Shown: positions 52,913 through 62,236, numbered from the stretch's first letter. The stretch is DNA of 64,000 nucleotides from Burkholderia catarinensis (GCF_001883705.2 NZ_MDEQ02000001.1:645270-709269); one strand, 5' to 3'. Translations and numbers: made by a program. Notes: generated from the letters alone by a model not told the origin.

Positions 52913-54161
52913 GTTGAATGCCTCGGTCGGGGCTGACCCATACGGCTCGCTTGCCGCGGCCCCGCAGCACGACGGCAGGCAGGGCGACGACGGTGGTGAC
53001 CATGGTGATCAGCCAGAAAGCGACGGGATACCAGATGGTGTCAAGGAAATACATCAGGAGTTTTTCGTCGTAGCGACGATCGATCATGCTGCCGATGATC
53101 AGTTGCAGGATGCAGGTCGCGACCAGCAGCATGCCGTGCCAGTGCGGCACGACCGATACGTGCCAGTTCTGCGGCAGCGGATACACGACGCCGACGAGCG
53201 CGAGCAGCAGGATGAACGACATCGAATACGCCCACGCGATGCCGATCAGGTACTCGACGAACAGCGGCCACATCATCATCTGCGTCGGCCGCGCGAGCGT
53301 GCCCGCGTATTTCATCAGCACCTGGATGCCGCCTTTCGACCAGCGCAGCCGCTGCCGGTAGAGCCCCTTCAGCGTCTCCGGCATCAGGATCCAGCTCAGC
53401 GCATGCGGCTCGTACACGACGCGCCAGTCGCGGCACTGCAGCTTCCAGCTGATGTCGATGTCCTCGGTCAGCATGTCCGAGCTCCAGTAGCCGACGTCGG
53501 CGAGCGCGGTCTTGCGGAACATCGTGATGACGCCCGACACCGTGAAGATGCGGCCGTACACCTGCTGCGTGCGCTTGATCAGCCCGACGATCGACGAGAA
53601 TTCGCCGACCTGCATGCGGCCGAGCAGCGACGTGCGCGTGCGGATGCGCGGGTTGCCGGTCACGGCGCCGACGCCGGGGTCGGTCAGGAAGTGCTCGAGC
53701 ATCCAGCCGATCGCGTCGTGCGCGAGCAGTGCATCGCCGTCGATGCACAGCAGGTATTCCGCGTTCGAGATGGCCGCCGCGGTCGTGAGCCCGACCGCCT
53801 TGCCTTCGTTGCGCGCGTGATGGATCACGATCAGACGCGGAATCTCGACGGCCAGCTCGTTGAGGATTTCGCCGGTGCGATCCTTGCTGCCGTCGTTGAC
53901 CGCGATGATGTCGTAGTTCGGATACTGCATCGCGTCCAGGTGGCGGATCACGCTGCGCGCGTTCGCGGCTTCGTTGAAGCAGGGCACGACGATCGAGATC
54001 TTCGGGATGCCGCTCGCCGCGATCGTCCGTGTCGACAGCTCGCGGCCTTCCTCGAGCAGGAAGTAGTGCACGACGCCGCCGATCATCCACAGATACGACA
54101 TGAAGAACGGGTAGTAGAAGACGAAATCCTGCACGCGCTGGATGATGCCGTGGGTCGTCAT
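52890..54161 (-). CDS. pgaC: PNAG synthase PgaC (GT2 family)
   Basis: A 423-residue processive GT2 glycosyltransferase of the inner membrane that polymerises UDP-GlcNAc into poly-beta-1,6-GlcNAc. One N-terminal helix pair precedes the catalytic domain: ISIVVPCFNEAANA near 52, VNDGSKDRT near 82 (UDP binding), CIDGDALLAHD near 142 (DxD), LTEDIDISWK near 245 (catalytic Asp) and the QRLRW motif in LYRQRLRWSKGG near 283. Several helices follow. The ATG overlaps the pgaB stop by 4 bp. Activity is normally controlled by c-di-GMP through PgaD. Confidence 0.93.
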   Translation of the reverse strand: MTTHGIIQRVQDFVFYYPFFMSYLWMIGGVVHYFLLEEGRELSTRTIAASGIPKISIVVPCFNEAANARSVIRHLDAMQYPNYDIIAVNDGSKDRTGEILNELAVEIPRLIVIHHARNEGKAVGLTTAAAISNAEYLLCIDGDALLAHDAIGWMLEHFLTDPGVGAVTGNPRIRTRTSLLGRMQVGEFSSIVGLIKRTQQVYGRIFTVSGVITMFRKTALADVGYWSSDMLTEDIDISWKLQCRDWRVVYEPHALSWILMPETLKGLYRQRLRWSKGGIQVLMKYAGTLARPTQMMMWPLFVEYLIGIAWAYSMSFILLLALVGVVYPLPQNWHVSVVPHWHGMLLVATCILQLIIGSMIDRRYDEKLLMYFLDTIWYPVAFWLITMVTTVVALPAVVLRGRGKRAVWVSPDRGIQHEERADY

Positions 54162-56251
54162 GGCGTCTTCTTCCCCTGCGATTGCTGCATCTGCATCAGC
54201 GCGTTGATCGACGTCGGGTCGAGGCGGGACTTCAGCGACATCACGTCGCGCATCGCCTCGAGCTCCGGCTGGCCGTTCAGGAAGTTGTCCGGGTAGTAGC
54301 CGAAATTCACCGCGCCCTTGCTGCGCAGCCGTCGCATCTGCGCGAGCAGCGTGCTGGCGGGCACGTCCTTGTGCGCGTGCCAGTCGTACGACTGCAGTTC
54401 GAACACGGTGCGCTGCAGCCCGCGCTGCTTCGCACGGACGGCCTGCACGAGCTGGTCCAGCCAGCCTTCGGGATCCTTCGCCTGTTCCATGTACGGCATG
54501 GCCATCAACGCGACGTAGTCGTAGGTGGCGAGGAAATCGTCGTAGTTCTGCGCGTACCACGCTTCCGATTCGGGCTTGAGCACCGGCAGCGCGAAGATGT
54601 TGCGCGCGGTCAGCACGTCGCCCGCATTCTGGTGAGCCAGCACGATCTGTTCGAGCTGGCGGGTCAGGTCGATCAGGTAGCGCGATTTCTGCCGCGTCCA
54701 GCGCTTCATCAGGTCGGGGTCCTCGCGAATCTTGCCGACGTCGGCCGGCAGGCCCCACTGCGAATAGATGCGCAGTGCATGCCGGCCCGCATCCTCGTAG
54801 TCGTCGAGCACGGCATCGTCGCTGAACAGGATGCCGCTGAACGACGCGTGCTTGCTGAGATCCTCGTAGATCTGCTGGATCATCAGCCGCGCACCCGGAT
54901 CGAACGGGCTCAGCCGGAACAAGCGCGTGCCGTTCTCGCGGGCCGGCGCGCCGCCGTATGCGCTCACGGCCTCGAGCCCGCGCTGCTTGTCGGCCGGCGG
55001 CCGGAACGCGAGCACCGGCATCCACGCGTACACCTGCACGTTGGAGCGCGTGTTCAACTGCCACGCAGCGCGCGAGAACAGGTCGGCGCGCATCGGCAGG
55101 TGCCGGTTCGGAAAATACACCGCTTCGGCCACACCCGTGCCCTTCGGGTCCGCACAGGCCTGCAGGTACACCGATTTCGGCTGCATTCGGTAGATGCGCT
55201 CGATCAGCTTGCCGAGATTCGCTTCCTGACGCGCGGGATCCGGATCGTAGACCTGGTCGAGATCGACCTGCACGGTGCGCTCGGGTACGTCGACGTCGCC
55301 GCGGTTGGACGCCGGCTCGCGCATCGAGCGTTCGAACCCGCCGATGTCGACGTCGTACATCATCAGGATCCGCCGCAGCCGGTCCAGCGGCACGTCCGGC
55401 GTATTCGGGCCGGCGTCGAGGCTGAACTGGATATCCATGCCGAGCGACGTCGATATCTTGCGCACGGGCTGGTTTTCCGCGCCGTATGGCCACACCATCG
55501 AGCGTGCGACGATGCCGGTGCGTTCGCGAATCTGCCGCACGCAGGTTTGCAGGTCGTTGTGCACGCGCGTTTCGAACTCGGCATCGGTTTCATAGCGCTT
55601 CTCGGCTTGCAGGTAGAGATGCGACGTGGTTGCCGGCAATTCGTTGCCTTGCGGATTCGCGACCGCGCCATGATGGAGGTTGTGGGTGTGGCAGCCGAGC
55701 TCGACGAGGTGCGACTGGCCGACCTTCTGCACCTCGTCCCACGACATGAAGTAGTTGCGCGGCATCTGCACCTTGTCGCTGATGCGGATCGGCGCATCCG
55801 GCGGCGCATCGATCCACGCGGTGACGATGCCCATCACCGCCGGATACTTGAAGCGCTCGAGCAGCGGCAGCACTTTCGTGTAATGGCTGCGGTAGCCGTC
55901 GTCGAACGTGAGGAGCACCGCGCGCGGCGGCAGCGGCTTGCCGCCGTGCCGCGACTCCTCGATCTGCTTGACCGTGATGGTGTGGTAGTTGTTGGTCTGC
56001 AGCCACGAAAAGATCGCGGTCAGCGTGCCGGTATCGACCGCGAACGGGTCGACCATCGCCGATGCCGACGAGAACGACGCCATCAGGTTGTCGCGCACGT
56101 CGTGCAGGCAAATGACGCGGAACGTCTTGCCGTCGACCGGATCGGACGGCGGCAGCAGGTCGATCATCTTGGCGTTCGTCACGCCCGGAAACAGCGAACA
56201 GGCCGTAAACGAGCCGAGACATCCGCACATGAAGGTCCGTCTGGATTGCAT
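54158..56251 (-). CDS. pgaB: PNAG deacetylase PgaB
   Basis: A 697-residue periplasmic lipoprotein with N-terminal deacetylase and C-terminal glycoside-hydrolase-like domains. The signal peptide ends in a weak lipobox, FTAC (Cys18). The deacetylase domain (about 30-300) has LTFDDGYRSHY near 113 with metal/catalytic Asp residues and GCHTHNLHH near 184 with metal His residues. The C-terminal domain (about 320-650) has GILFSDDAVLDDYED near 475. AAGGAG lies 8 nt before the ATG. PgaB partly deacetylates PNAG before export by PgaA. Length and order fit the family. Confidence 0.93.
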   Translation of the reverse strand: MQSRRTFMCGCLGSFTACSLFPGVTNAKMIDLLPPSDPVDGKTFRVICLHDVRDNLMASFSSASAMVDPFAVDTGTLTAIFSWLQTNNYHTITVKQIEESRHGGKPLPPRAVLLTFDDGYRSHYTKVLPLLERFKYPAVMGIVTAWIDAPPDAPIRISDKVQMPRNYFMSWDEVQKVGQSHLVELGCHTHNLHHGAVANPQGNELPATTSHLYLQAEKRYETDAEFETRVHNDLQTCVRQIRERTGIVARSMVWPYGAENQPVRKISTSLGMDIQFSLDAGPNTPDVPLDRLRRILMMYDVDIGGFERSMREPASNRGDVDVPERTVQVDLDQVYDPDPARQEANLGKLIERIYRMQPKSVYLQACADPKGTGVAEAVYFPNRHLPMRADLFSRAAWQLNTRSNVQVYAWMPVLAFRPPADKQRGLEAVSAYGGAPARENGTRLFRLSPFDPGARLMIQQIYEDLSKHASFSGILFSDDAVLDDYEDAGRHALRIYSQWGLPADVGKIREDPDLMKRWTRQKSRYLIDLTRQLEQIVLAHQNAGDVLTARNIFALPVLKPESEAWYAQNYDDFLATYDYVALMAMPYMEQAKDPEGWLDQLVQAVRAKQRGLQRTVFELQSYDWHAHKDVPASTLLAQMRRLRSKGAVNFGYYPDNFLNGQPELEAMRDVMSLKSRLDPTSINALMQMQQSQGKKTP

Positions 56252-56266
56252 TGCGCGATCTCCTTG

Positions 56267-58903
56267 CTAGAACGGCAGGTTGACCGACAGGAAGCCGGTT
56301 TCGGAGCGCTCGCGCTGGCCGTCGTACGCATGGCTGCTGACCTCGACGCCGTAGGTGAGCGTGATGTCGTGCTTGAACGTCCATGCGTGCTCGAGGCGTG
56401 CGCTCCACAGCGGGCTGGTGCCGAAGCCGCGCTCGTTGTACACGCCGCCGGACACCGACACGCGCTGCTGCAACGACATGTCGCCCTTCTTCCACATCGT
56501 CAACTGGTGCATGACGGTCGCCGCGGCCGCGTAGTCGCGGCCCGGGCTGAAGTAGGGCGCGTCGTGCCGCGTGTTGCTGTCGGTGCCGAGATTCAGCGAC
56601 ACGTTGACGAGCTGGTTCGCGGACGTGTACACGCGCTGCGTGCCGGTTGCGGAAATCTCCTGGTGGAAATTCGAATCGCTGTAGCGGCTCACGCCGTAGC
56701 TCAGCTTGACCTCGCGGCGATCGTTCTGCCGATATGCGAGCTCGACGTGCGCGGAGCGACCCCAGATGTGCGCGGCATACGCCTTCCACGGCAGAGAGTT
56801 GTCGTTGGAGTCGAGCCCGCCGGCCACTGTCCAGTAGTCGTTCAGCGCGTACGCGATCGACCCGCGGCCGCCCGTCCGTCCGTCCCCGCCGAGCGAGCGC
56901 GTGACTTCGCCGAGGACCGTGAGCGGCCCGTGCCGGTAGTCGCCGCCGATGCCCGTGCGGGTACGGCTGACGCTGCCGCTGTCGGTTTGCGCGTGGCCGA
57001 AGAACGTGTGCGAGAAGACCCGCCAGTTGTCGCCGAACGGTTGCGAATAGATGTAGCTGTCCGACGTGAAGCTGTTGTCGGCCAGCGCGCTGTTGCCGTG
57101 CTCGAAGCTCAGGTCGGTCGTGAATATGGGGCTGCGGTAGGCCTTGTAGTCGCGCTTGAAGCTGCGCACGGCGCCGCTGTCCGGGAACGTGTTGTCCAAG
57201 GTCTGGTCGACGCTCTTCGCGGTCGCGTAGTCGTCTGCCGTGAGCGACGCGCGGCCCAGGCCCGCAAGCATCTCGACGCTGTCCGGGTGGTCGGTCAGCG
57301 ACGCGCGATACATGGCGATCGCCTGGCGTGGATGCGACTGCCCCGACACCGCGTCAGCGTGCGCGGCACGAACCTCCGCGTTGAACGGCACCTCCTTCTC
57401 GAGCTCCTCGAGCGCAGCGATCCCTTCGTCGGCGTGACCCGTGAAGATCAGGTATTGCGCGCGCAGCCGGTAGTAGCGCAGATAGTCGCTTTCTTCCGGG
57501 CCCCAGGTGCGGACATCCTTGGCCGGCGGCAGCGACTTGCCCATGTCGTCGAGCGCTTGCTTCGCGTCCGCCGCGCGTCCCTGGTCGACATACGACCAGA
57601 ACAGCCCTTCGCGCAGTTCGATCGGACGCGTGCGTGCACCGTACTGGAAGCCGCGGGTCGCGCGGTCCGTCGGCGACGCGCTTGCCTGATTCAGCGCACG
57701 CTGGTACACGGCATTCGCCTTGGCCGGTTCGCTCAGGTACAGGTACGCGTCGCCGACGGCCGCCAGCGCGTCGATCGAGATCTCCGCGCTGGGCGGAATC
57801 GTCTCGAACGTCGTGACGGCCGTTTTCATGTCGCCGCGTGCCGCATAGGCGACCGTGCGGTCGCCCGCGAGCGCCGTTCTGACCGGCGTGTACTCGGGCG
57901 TGGCCGGCATCCGCTTGTCGAGGTCGTCCGCCGCGCGCAGCGCGGTGTCGAGTCCGTCGAAGCGGTCCGAACTCGTCATCGAGCGCGACTTGTCGCGTCC
58001 GCCGCGTACCTGCTGGCGAATCGACAGTTCTTCCAGTTGCGCGATGTCGACGGCGGAGAACGCATCGGGCCGCGCCTTCGCTTCGTCGAGCGCCTTGATC
58101 GCGCCGCCGCTCGCCGCGAGACCGAACACGTCGTTGCGCACGGTCTCGACGTCGGCGGTACCGAGATTCGGCGCGTGGGCATTCGGCGTTTCGACGTCCG
58201 GCCCTTGCGATCGCTGTGTCGATTCGCCGGGTAGCTGGGCGCCGGGCGTCTGGGAATTCGGCCCCTGGGACGACGCCGGTTGCGAGCCCGGCGTTTGAGT
58301 AACGGGCGCCGGCGAATTCGGCATCGGGGTGCCGGACGCCTGCGCGGTTTGCGTCGGCGCATTCGGCGCATTCGGCGGCGCGGTGGTCGCGGCCGGGGTG
58401 TCCGAGGCTGGCTCGATCGACGTCGACGTGCTTGATGGTGGCGTGTCCGAGGCCTGGGCGATCCGCATCGGAGCGTCCGAAGCCGGTGCGACCGGTGTCG
58501 ACGTGTCCGGTGGAGACGTGCCTGCGGTTTGAGCTTGCGGTGCCGGATCCTCCGACGCCACCACGATCGTCGTCGGCAGGTTCGCCGGCTGAGCGCTCGG
58601 GGCCTGGGCAAGCTGCAGCGACGCATCCGCAGCCTGCGCGATCGGTGTCGGCGCATTGGGCGGCTGGGCGCCCGCATCCTCGGCGATCTGAATCGACGTG
58701 ACCGTTGGCTGCATGGTGGGCGTCAGCGCATCCGGCGCGCCGTTGGTCCCGGCGATTTCGCTGATGCCGCCCGAATCCGCATCGCCTTCGGTGGAGAAGC
58801 AGGGTCCGGACGCGACGAGCAGCAACACGAGAGGCGCATGCAGGAGGATCCGCCGGTTGGACGGAGCGACGGTGGAGCATTGTTGTTTCCGATTGTTGGC
58901 CAC
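56267..58903 (-). CDS. pgaA: PNAG export porin PgaA with long low-complexity N-terminus
   Basis: An 878-residue outer-membrane protein. After a signal peptide (HAPLVLLLVASGPCFS) residues about 30-250 are Ala/Pro/Thr/Ser-rich and repetitive, with recurring IAQASDTP-like units. TPR-like helical repeats follow (about 260-530), then a C-terminal beta-barrel (about 560-878) ending in GFLSVNLPF with a terminal Phe. E. coli PgaA is shorter, so the low-complexity region looks like an insertion. The frame is open to 58996, but the GTG at 58903, with GGGGAC upstream, gives a proper signal peptide and is preferred. It opens the pgaABCD order. Confidence 0.88.
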   Translation of the reverse strand: MANNRKQQCSTVAPSNRRILLHAPLVLLLVASGPCFSTEGDADSGGISEIAGTNGAPDALTPTMQPTVTSIQIAEDAGAQPPNAPTPIAQAADASLQLAQAPSAQPANLPTTIVVASEDPAPQAQTAGTSPPDTSTPVAPASDAPMRIAQASDTPPSSTSTSIEPASDTPAATTAPPNAPNAPTQTAQASGTPMPNSPAPVTQTPGSQPASSQGPNSQTPGAQLPGESTQRSQGPDVETPNAHAPNLGTADVETVRNDVFGLAASGGAIKALDEAKARPDAFSAVDIAQLEELSIRQQVRGGRDKSRSMTSSDRFDGLDTALRAADDLDKRMPATPEYTPVRTALAGDRTVAYAARGDMKTAVTTFETIPPSAEISIDALAAVGDAYLYLSEPAKANAVYQRALNQASASPTDRATRGFQYGARTRPIELREGLFWSYVDQGRAADAKQALDDMGKSLPPAKDVRTWGPEESDYLRYYRLRAQYLIFTGHADEGIAALEELEKEVPFNAEVRAAHADAVSGQSHPRQAIAMYRASLTDHPDSVEMLAGLGRASLTADDYATAKSVDQTLDNTFPDSGAVRSFKRDYKAYRSPIFTTDLSFEHGNSALADNSFTSDSYIYSQPFGDNWRVFSHTFFGHAQTDSGSVSRTRTGIGGDYRHGPLTVLGEVTRSLGGDGRTGGRGSIAYALNDYWTVAGGLDSNDNSLPWKAYAAHIWGRSAHVELAYRQNDRREVKLSYGVSRYSDSNFHQEISATGTQRVYTSANQLVNVSLNLGTDSNTRHDAPYFSPGRDYAAAATVMHQLTMWKKGDMSLQQRVSVSGGVYNERGFGTSPLWSARLEHAWTFKHDITLTYGVEVSSHAYDGQRERSETGFLSVNLPF

Positions 58904-59008
58904 GGTGTGTCCCCACGTTGTAACGATTACAGCGGTTGCATGCCTGACGGTGCATGCCGCCGGTCGTTGCGCGGCCGGGCGGCGAGGCCCGGCCATGCGA
59001 AAACCGGC

Positions 59009-59803
59009 TTACAGGCGATTACGGATCGCTTGCCCAAGCAGCGCGCGCGATTCGCTGTTCTTCGGGTCGATCGCGAGCGCCCGGCTCGCGTTTTGTTCCA
59101 CACAGTTCCATGCGTCGATCTGCGCGCACGAGCGCGCCTTTGCCAGCGCCCGCGCGCCTTCCAGTTCCGCGTGCGTGACGCTTGTCGTCTCCATGCGGGG
59201 CGAGTCGGTGCCGTACGGCTGCGGTTTCGGCACGAAGTCCATGCGTTTTTTCGTGCCTGCCAGCGTTTCCGTACGCGGTGCGCGATGCGCGGCACCGTGC
59301 CGCGTGGCGCGACCGTAAGCCGATGCGGCATGCGTCCCGGCCGCCAGTGTCACGGGCGGTGCATGCGACGATTGCTCGTGTTTCGCGGCGGCGCGGGCTG
59401 CTGCCCGCGGCATGGCTTCCGGTCCGGCCGCGAGCGTGGCGGGCGGCACCGTCGACATCTCGGACGCCGTCGAAGCAGACGGCACCTGCACCGGCGGCGC
59501 GGGCGGCGTGGCCGGTGCGTCGGTCGACGCCGGCCCGGGCGCGCTGGATATTCCGGACGCACCGGTTGCGCGGGAGGTCGCGGCCACGATCGCCTTGCGG
59601 TACTTCCCGACGGCGGTTCCGATCACGCCGGCGATGTCGTGCGCCACGCTGGCATGGCCGACCGCCGTGTCCCGCTCGGCATACGCGAAGAGGCCGGAGA
59701 TCGTCGCAAACGCGACAAAGCTGAGTGCCGCATTCTTTCCAGGACCCCAGGAGGGTTTCGGCTGGTCGGTGGGCGGGCCATCCGGTCGTTCTGCACGAGA
59801 CAT
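59009..59803 (-). CDS. Membrane-anchored protein upstream of pgaA, unknown function
   Basis: A 264-residue protein with one hydrophobic segment near residues 26-44 (AALSFVAFATISGLFAYA) and a long Ala/Pro/Ser/Thr-rich linker (about 80-185). The C-terminal 50 residues (ARALAKARSCAQIDAWNC and the stretch to the end) look helical and TPR-like, similar in style to a motif at the PgaA N-terminus. It lies 105 bp upstream of pgaA in the same direction. No family recognised; a scaffold role in the Pga envelope complex is only a guess. Confidence 0.55.
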   Translation of the reverse strand: MSRAERPDGPPTDQPKPSWGPGKNAALSFVAFATISGLFAYAERDTAVGHASVAHDIAGVIGTAVGKYRKAIVAATSRATGASGISSAPGPASTDAPATPPAPPVQVPSASTASEMSTVPPATLAAGPEAMPRAAARAAAKHEQSSHAPPVTLAAGTHAASAYGRATRHGAAHRAPRTETLAGTKKRMDFVPKPQPYGTDSPRMETTSVTHAELEGARALAKARSCAQIDAWNCVEQNASRALAIDPKNSESRALLGQAIRNRL

Positions 59804-59866
59804 TCAATGCTCCTCGATTCGATACGCGGCGGTGAATGAAACAATCGGGGCGGGGGCAGGCGGCGT

Positions 59867-60277
59867 TCACCAGCGCAACTGCGTGGTGAGTGCGCCGGTT
59901 TCCACGATCGCGAACTGCGTGTTCCCCTGGTATGTCCCTTCAACCCGGTAGCTCGCATCCGGCACGCTGAACAGGCAGCGCGATCCCGTTGCGTTGAATT
60001 CGACCAGCACGCGGCCATGTCGCCTCAGGCGCACCTGAACGTTGGCGAGCGGTTGCCCGGTACTGGCGGAAGCAAACGACACGCCCAGGTTGTACGGACG
60101 CCCGTCGGGAGGCAGCGGCGCGGTGCCGTCGATTCGCGCATCGCCGCAGATATACGAGATCACGTAGCGGCCTGCGCCCGGGCCGGACGCGGGTGCCTGG
60201 GCCATCGCGTTCATGCAGAGCGCGGAGATGAAGACGCTCAGGAAAGGGCGAGCCTGCTGTCGAAACGACGAAGACAT
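59867..60277 (-). CDS. Small secreted protein, likely CarboxypepD_reg-like beta fold
   Basis: A 136-residue secreted protein, first gene of the pga operon. The signal peptide is SVFISALCMNAMAQA. The mature part has LANVQVRLRRHGRVLVEFN and CLFSVPDASYRVEGTYQGN, a pattern like the Ig/transthyretin-type carboxypeptidase regulatory-like fold. AGGAG lies 6 nt before the ATG at 60277. The longer frame (to 60310) lacks a signal peptide and is not used. No function is assigned. Confidence 0.6.
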   Translation of the reverse strand: MSSSFRQQARPFLSVFISALCMNAMAQAPASGPGAGRYVISYICGDARIDGTAPLPPDGRPYNLGVSFASASTGQPLANVQVRLRRHGRVLVEFNATGSRCLFSVPDASYRVEGTYQGNTQFAIVETGALTTQLRW

Positions 60278-60354
60278 TTCAATCTCCTGTCCGGAATCAA
60301 TGGCAAGCATTTATTCCGAGTCAAGTTTGCCAGCGTGCTTTTTGCGACATGCTA

Positions 60355-60383
60355 TTGATACACGATGGTTTTTGAACCGACAA
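60355..60383 (-). promoter_or_regulatory. Weak promoter candidate for the pga operon
   Basis: On the minus strand, TTGTCG (60383-60378) and TATCAA (60360-60355) are 17 bp apart, about 80 bp upstream of the first gene. Each matches four of six consensus bases, so an activator may be needed. Confidence 0.35.
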
Positions 60384-60424
60384 TCGGATGTGGCCTGAAT
60401 CTGACGGAGTGAAAGATCCTATTT

Positions 60425-60445
60425 AAATACGATAGCGACGTATTT
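60425..60445. promoter_or_regulatory. Inverted repeat upstream of pga operon
   Basis: AAATACG (60425-60431) and CGTATTT (60439-60445) form perfect 7-bp arms around a 7-bp spacer, about 40 bp upstream of the promoter candidate. Confidence 0.45.
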
Positions 60446-60736
60446 GTCTGGCTTGTTTACCGCTGAAGAAAGTCGATATTGCCGAATATGAATATTGCTC
60501 GTCGGTAGCGGTGATCGGGCACGTATTGAATCACATCGGAGGTATCGAAATTCGTGCCGAAAAATAACGACTGATAAAAGAAATTATTGCATCTGTGTTC
60601 GAAGTGAATAGATGAAAATCCGGATGCGGGAGCGCGTTATTTGAAATGAGGGTGCGACGTCTTTGATATTTTAGACTGTTGCAGATAAATCGAAACTTTT
60701 AATTTGTTCTGTAACAACGTATTTCTATCGATAAAA

Positions 60737-60775
60737 TCGGACTTAATGCTCGGACTTAATGCTCGGACTTAATGC
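60737..60775. repeat. Three 13-bp tandem repeats
   Basis: TCGGACTTAATGC occurs three times in a row without gaps, each copy identical. The number and exact tandem arrangement suggest a regulator array or a slippage tract that can change copy number. Confidence 0.85.
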
Positions 60776-60800
60776 GGCGCAGTAAAAATACGACTTTAAA

Positions 60801-60816
60801 AAGCAAACGTTTGCGT
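60801..60816. promoter_or_regulatory. PurR/LacI-family operator-like palindrome
   Basis: AAGCAAACGTTTGCGT matches 15 of 16 positions of the enterobacterial PurR consensus ACGCAAACGTTTGCGT and holds the perfect 12-bp dyad GCAAACGTTTGC (60803-60814). LacI-family proteins bind such sites; which one acts here is unknown. Confidence 0.55.
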
Positions 60817-61007
60817 TTCAGGCGATGTCGATTACGGGCCCGGCATGATGATTTCACGGGGTAGGGCGGGAGGGTCGATTGCTTCCGGAAAGGAGCTCGC
60901 ATTCGCGCGAATGCAGCGCGACGCAGAGGCAGGCGGATTCGGGATTACCCGATACCGTACCCGCGCTCGCGCCGTGCACGCATACGCGGACGACGCGAAC
61001 GCGAAGA

Positions 61008-62003
61008 TCAGCGGCTGCCGCCCGCGCTGCGCCGCGCGATGCGCATCGCCGGCGCGGCCGACGGCTCGATGCCGGCCGCGTCTTCGATCGCCTCGCGCGG
61101 CCGGTTCATGATGTAGGTCCACAGCTGCTCGGCCGCGAGCCCGCGCTTGCGTGCCGACCGGTACAGGCGGATCTCGAGTTCGGTGATCCAGTCCCCGGAC
61201 CCTGCGCACACGAGCGTGCCTTCCGCGAGCTCCTTCGCGACGCAGCTCTCCGGCAGCCAGCCGATCCCGTGCCCGGCCATGACCATGCCCTTCAATGCCT
61301 CGGACATGTGCGTCTCGAAGCACCGGTGCAGCGCATACGGCTCGGCCGCGTTCAGCAGCAGCATCTCGACGATATTGCCGAGAAACGCGCCCGACGAATA
61401 CGCGAGCAGCGGCAGCGGCGCGTCGGGCGTGCCCGGCAACTGGAACACGGGTTTGCCGCGCGCGTCGGGCGTCGACACCGGCAGGATCCGTTCGACGCCG
61501 AGGCTGACGAACGGGAAGTGGTTCGGGTCGAGCACGATCGGCAGCTGCGGATGGTGATAGCCGATCAGCAGGTCGCATTCGCCTTCGACGAGCTGCTGCA
61601 CGCCTTCCGGCACGTTCACCGCGTTGACGCGCGCGGCCACGTGGCCGACCTCGCCGTTGAGCTGCTTGAGCCATTCGGGAAACAGCGTGAACACGAGCGT
61701 ATGGGCGACCGCGAAACGCACGACCTGGTCGCTGGCCGCGAACTGGTCGTAGCCGTTCACGAGATTGCGCGCCGCATACATGCTGCGCAGGATGTCCGCG
61801 GCGAGCCCGCGGAACATCTGGCCGGCCGGTGTCAGCGTGATCGGGTTGATGCTCCGGTCGACCAGCTTCGCGTCCATCCAGGTTTCGAGCGCGGCGATTC
61901 GTCTGCTGAATGCCGACTGCGTCAGGTGCCGGTTACGCGCGGCCCGGGAAAAGCTCTTGGTATCCGCAAGGCTCAGGAAATCTTCCAGCCACTTTGCTTC
62001 CAT
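61008..62003 (-). CDS. LysR-family regulator, HypT/YjiE-like
   Basis: A 331-residue LysR regulator. The HTH part, EAKWLEDFLSLADTKSFSRAA followed by HLTQSAFSRRIAALE, and the ligand domain with GHGIGWLPESCVAKEL near 240, resemble HypT (YjiE/QseD), which responds to hypochlorite. HypT depends on Met oxidation; the sequence cannot show that this homologue does. The ATG at 62003 starts the family N-terminus directly. It is divergent from the ATP-grasp gene, but 578 bp separate them. Confidence 0.75.
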   Translation of the reverse strand: MEAKWLEDFLSLADTKSFSRAARNRHLTQSAFSRRIAALETWMDAKLVDRSINPITLTPAGQMFRGLAADILRSMYAARNLVNGYDQFAASDQVVRFAVAHTLVFTLFPEWLKQLNGEVGHVAARVNAVNVPEGVQQLVEGECDLLIGYHHPQLPIVLDPNHFPFVSLGVERILPVSTPDARGKPVFQLPGTPDAPLPLLAYSSGAFLGNIVEMLLLNAAEPYALHRCFETHMSEALKGMVMAGHGIGWLPESCVAKELAEGTLVCAGSGDWITELEIRLYRSARKRGLAAEQLWTYIMNRPREAIEDAAGIEPSAAPAMRIARRSAGGSR

Positions 62004-62236
62004 TTCGATCTTCGCTTTTTATAGTCGGGCGCCTGGCGGGCGGCGGCGCACCAATTTTCAAGCGTACCCCGCCTCGTGCAGGTCCGCCCGATGTTTTTTT
62101 TCGATCGGTGTCAGTCGAAATATGCATGGGCATTGTCGACGGGATTACGGCTACATAGCGTTGAGGTGCCGGACCCGGTTAACCGGACAGTTCATCGCGT
62201 CGAACTGCCGGTACGGCCGCAGACGGTACTTCCCCA

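Larger units (their letters stand above)
60278..61007. other. Long AT-rich upstream region of the pga operon
   Basis: A 730-bp stretch with no credible gene. The part 60300-60830 is strongly A/T-rich compared with the rest of the window. It contains a candidate promoter for the leftward pga operon (60355-60383), an inverted repeat (60425-60445), three 13-bp direct repeats (60737-60775) and a PurR-type palindrome (60801-60816). The LysR gene beyond reads leftward into this region, so its transcript may cross it. Confidence 0.6.

Noticed and set aside
54182..58234. 1350-codon plus-strand frame over pgaA and pgaB
   Set aside because: Antisense shadow of two recognisable pga genes; composition is Arg/His/Leu-rich with no motif or ribosome site.
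60832..61674. 280-codon minus-strand frame near the LysR gene
   Set aside because: Shadow of the HypT-like gene in another frame, Arg-rich.
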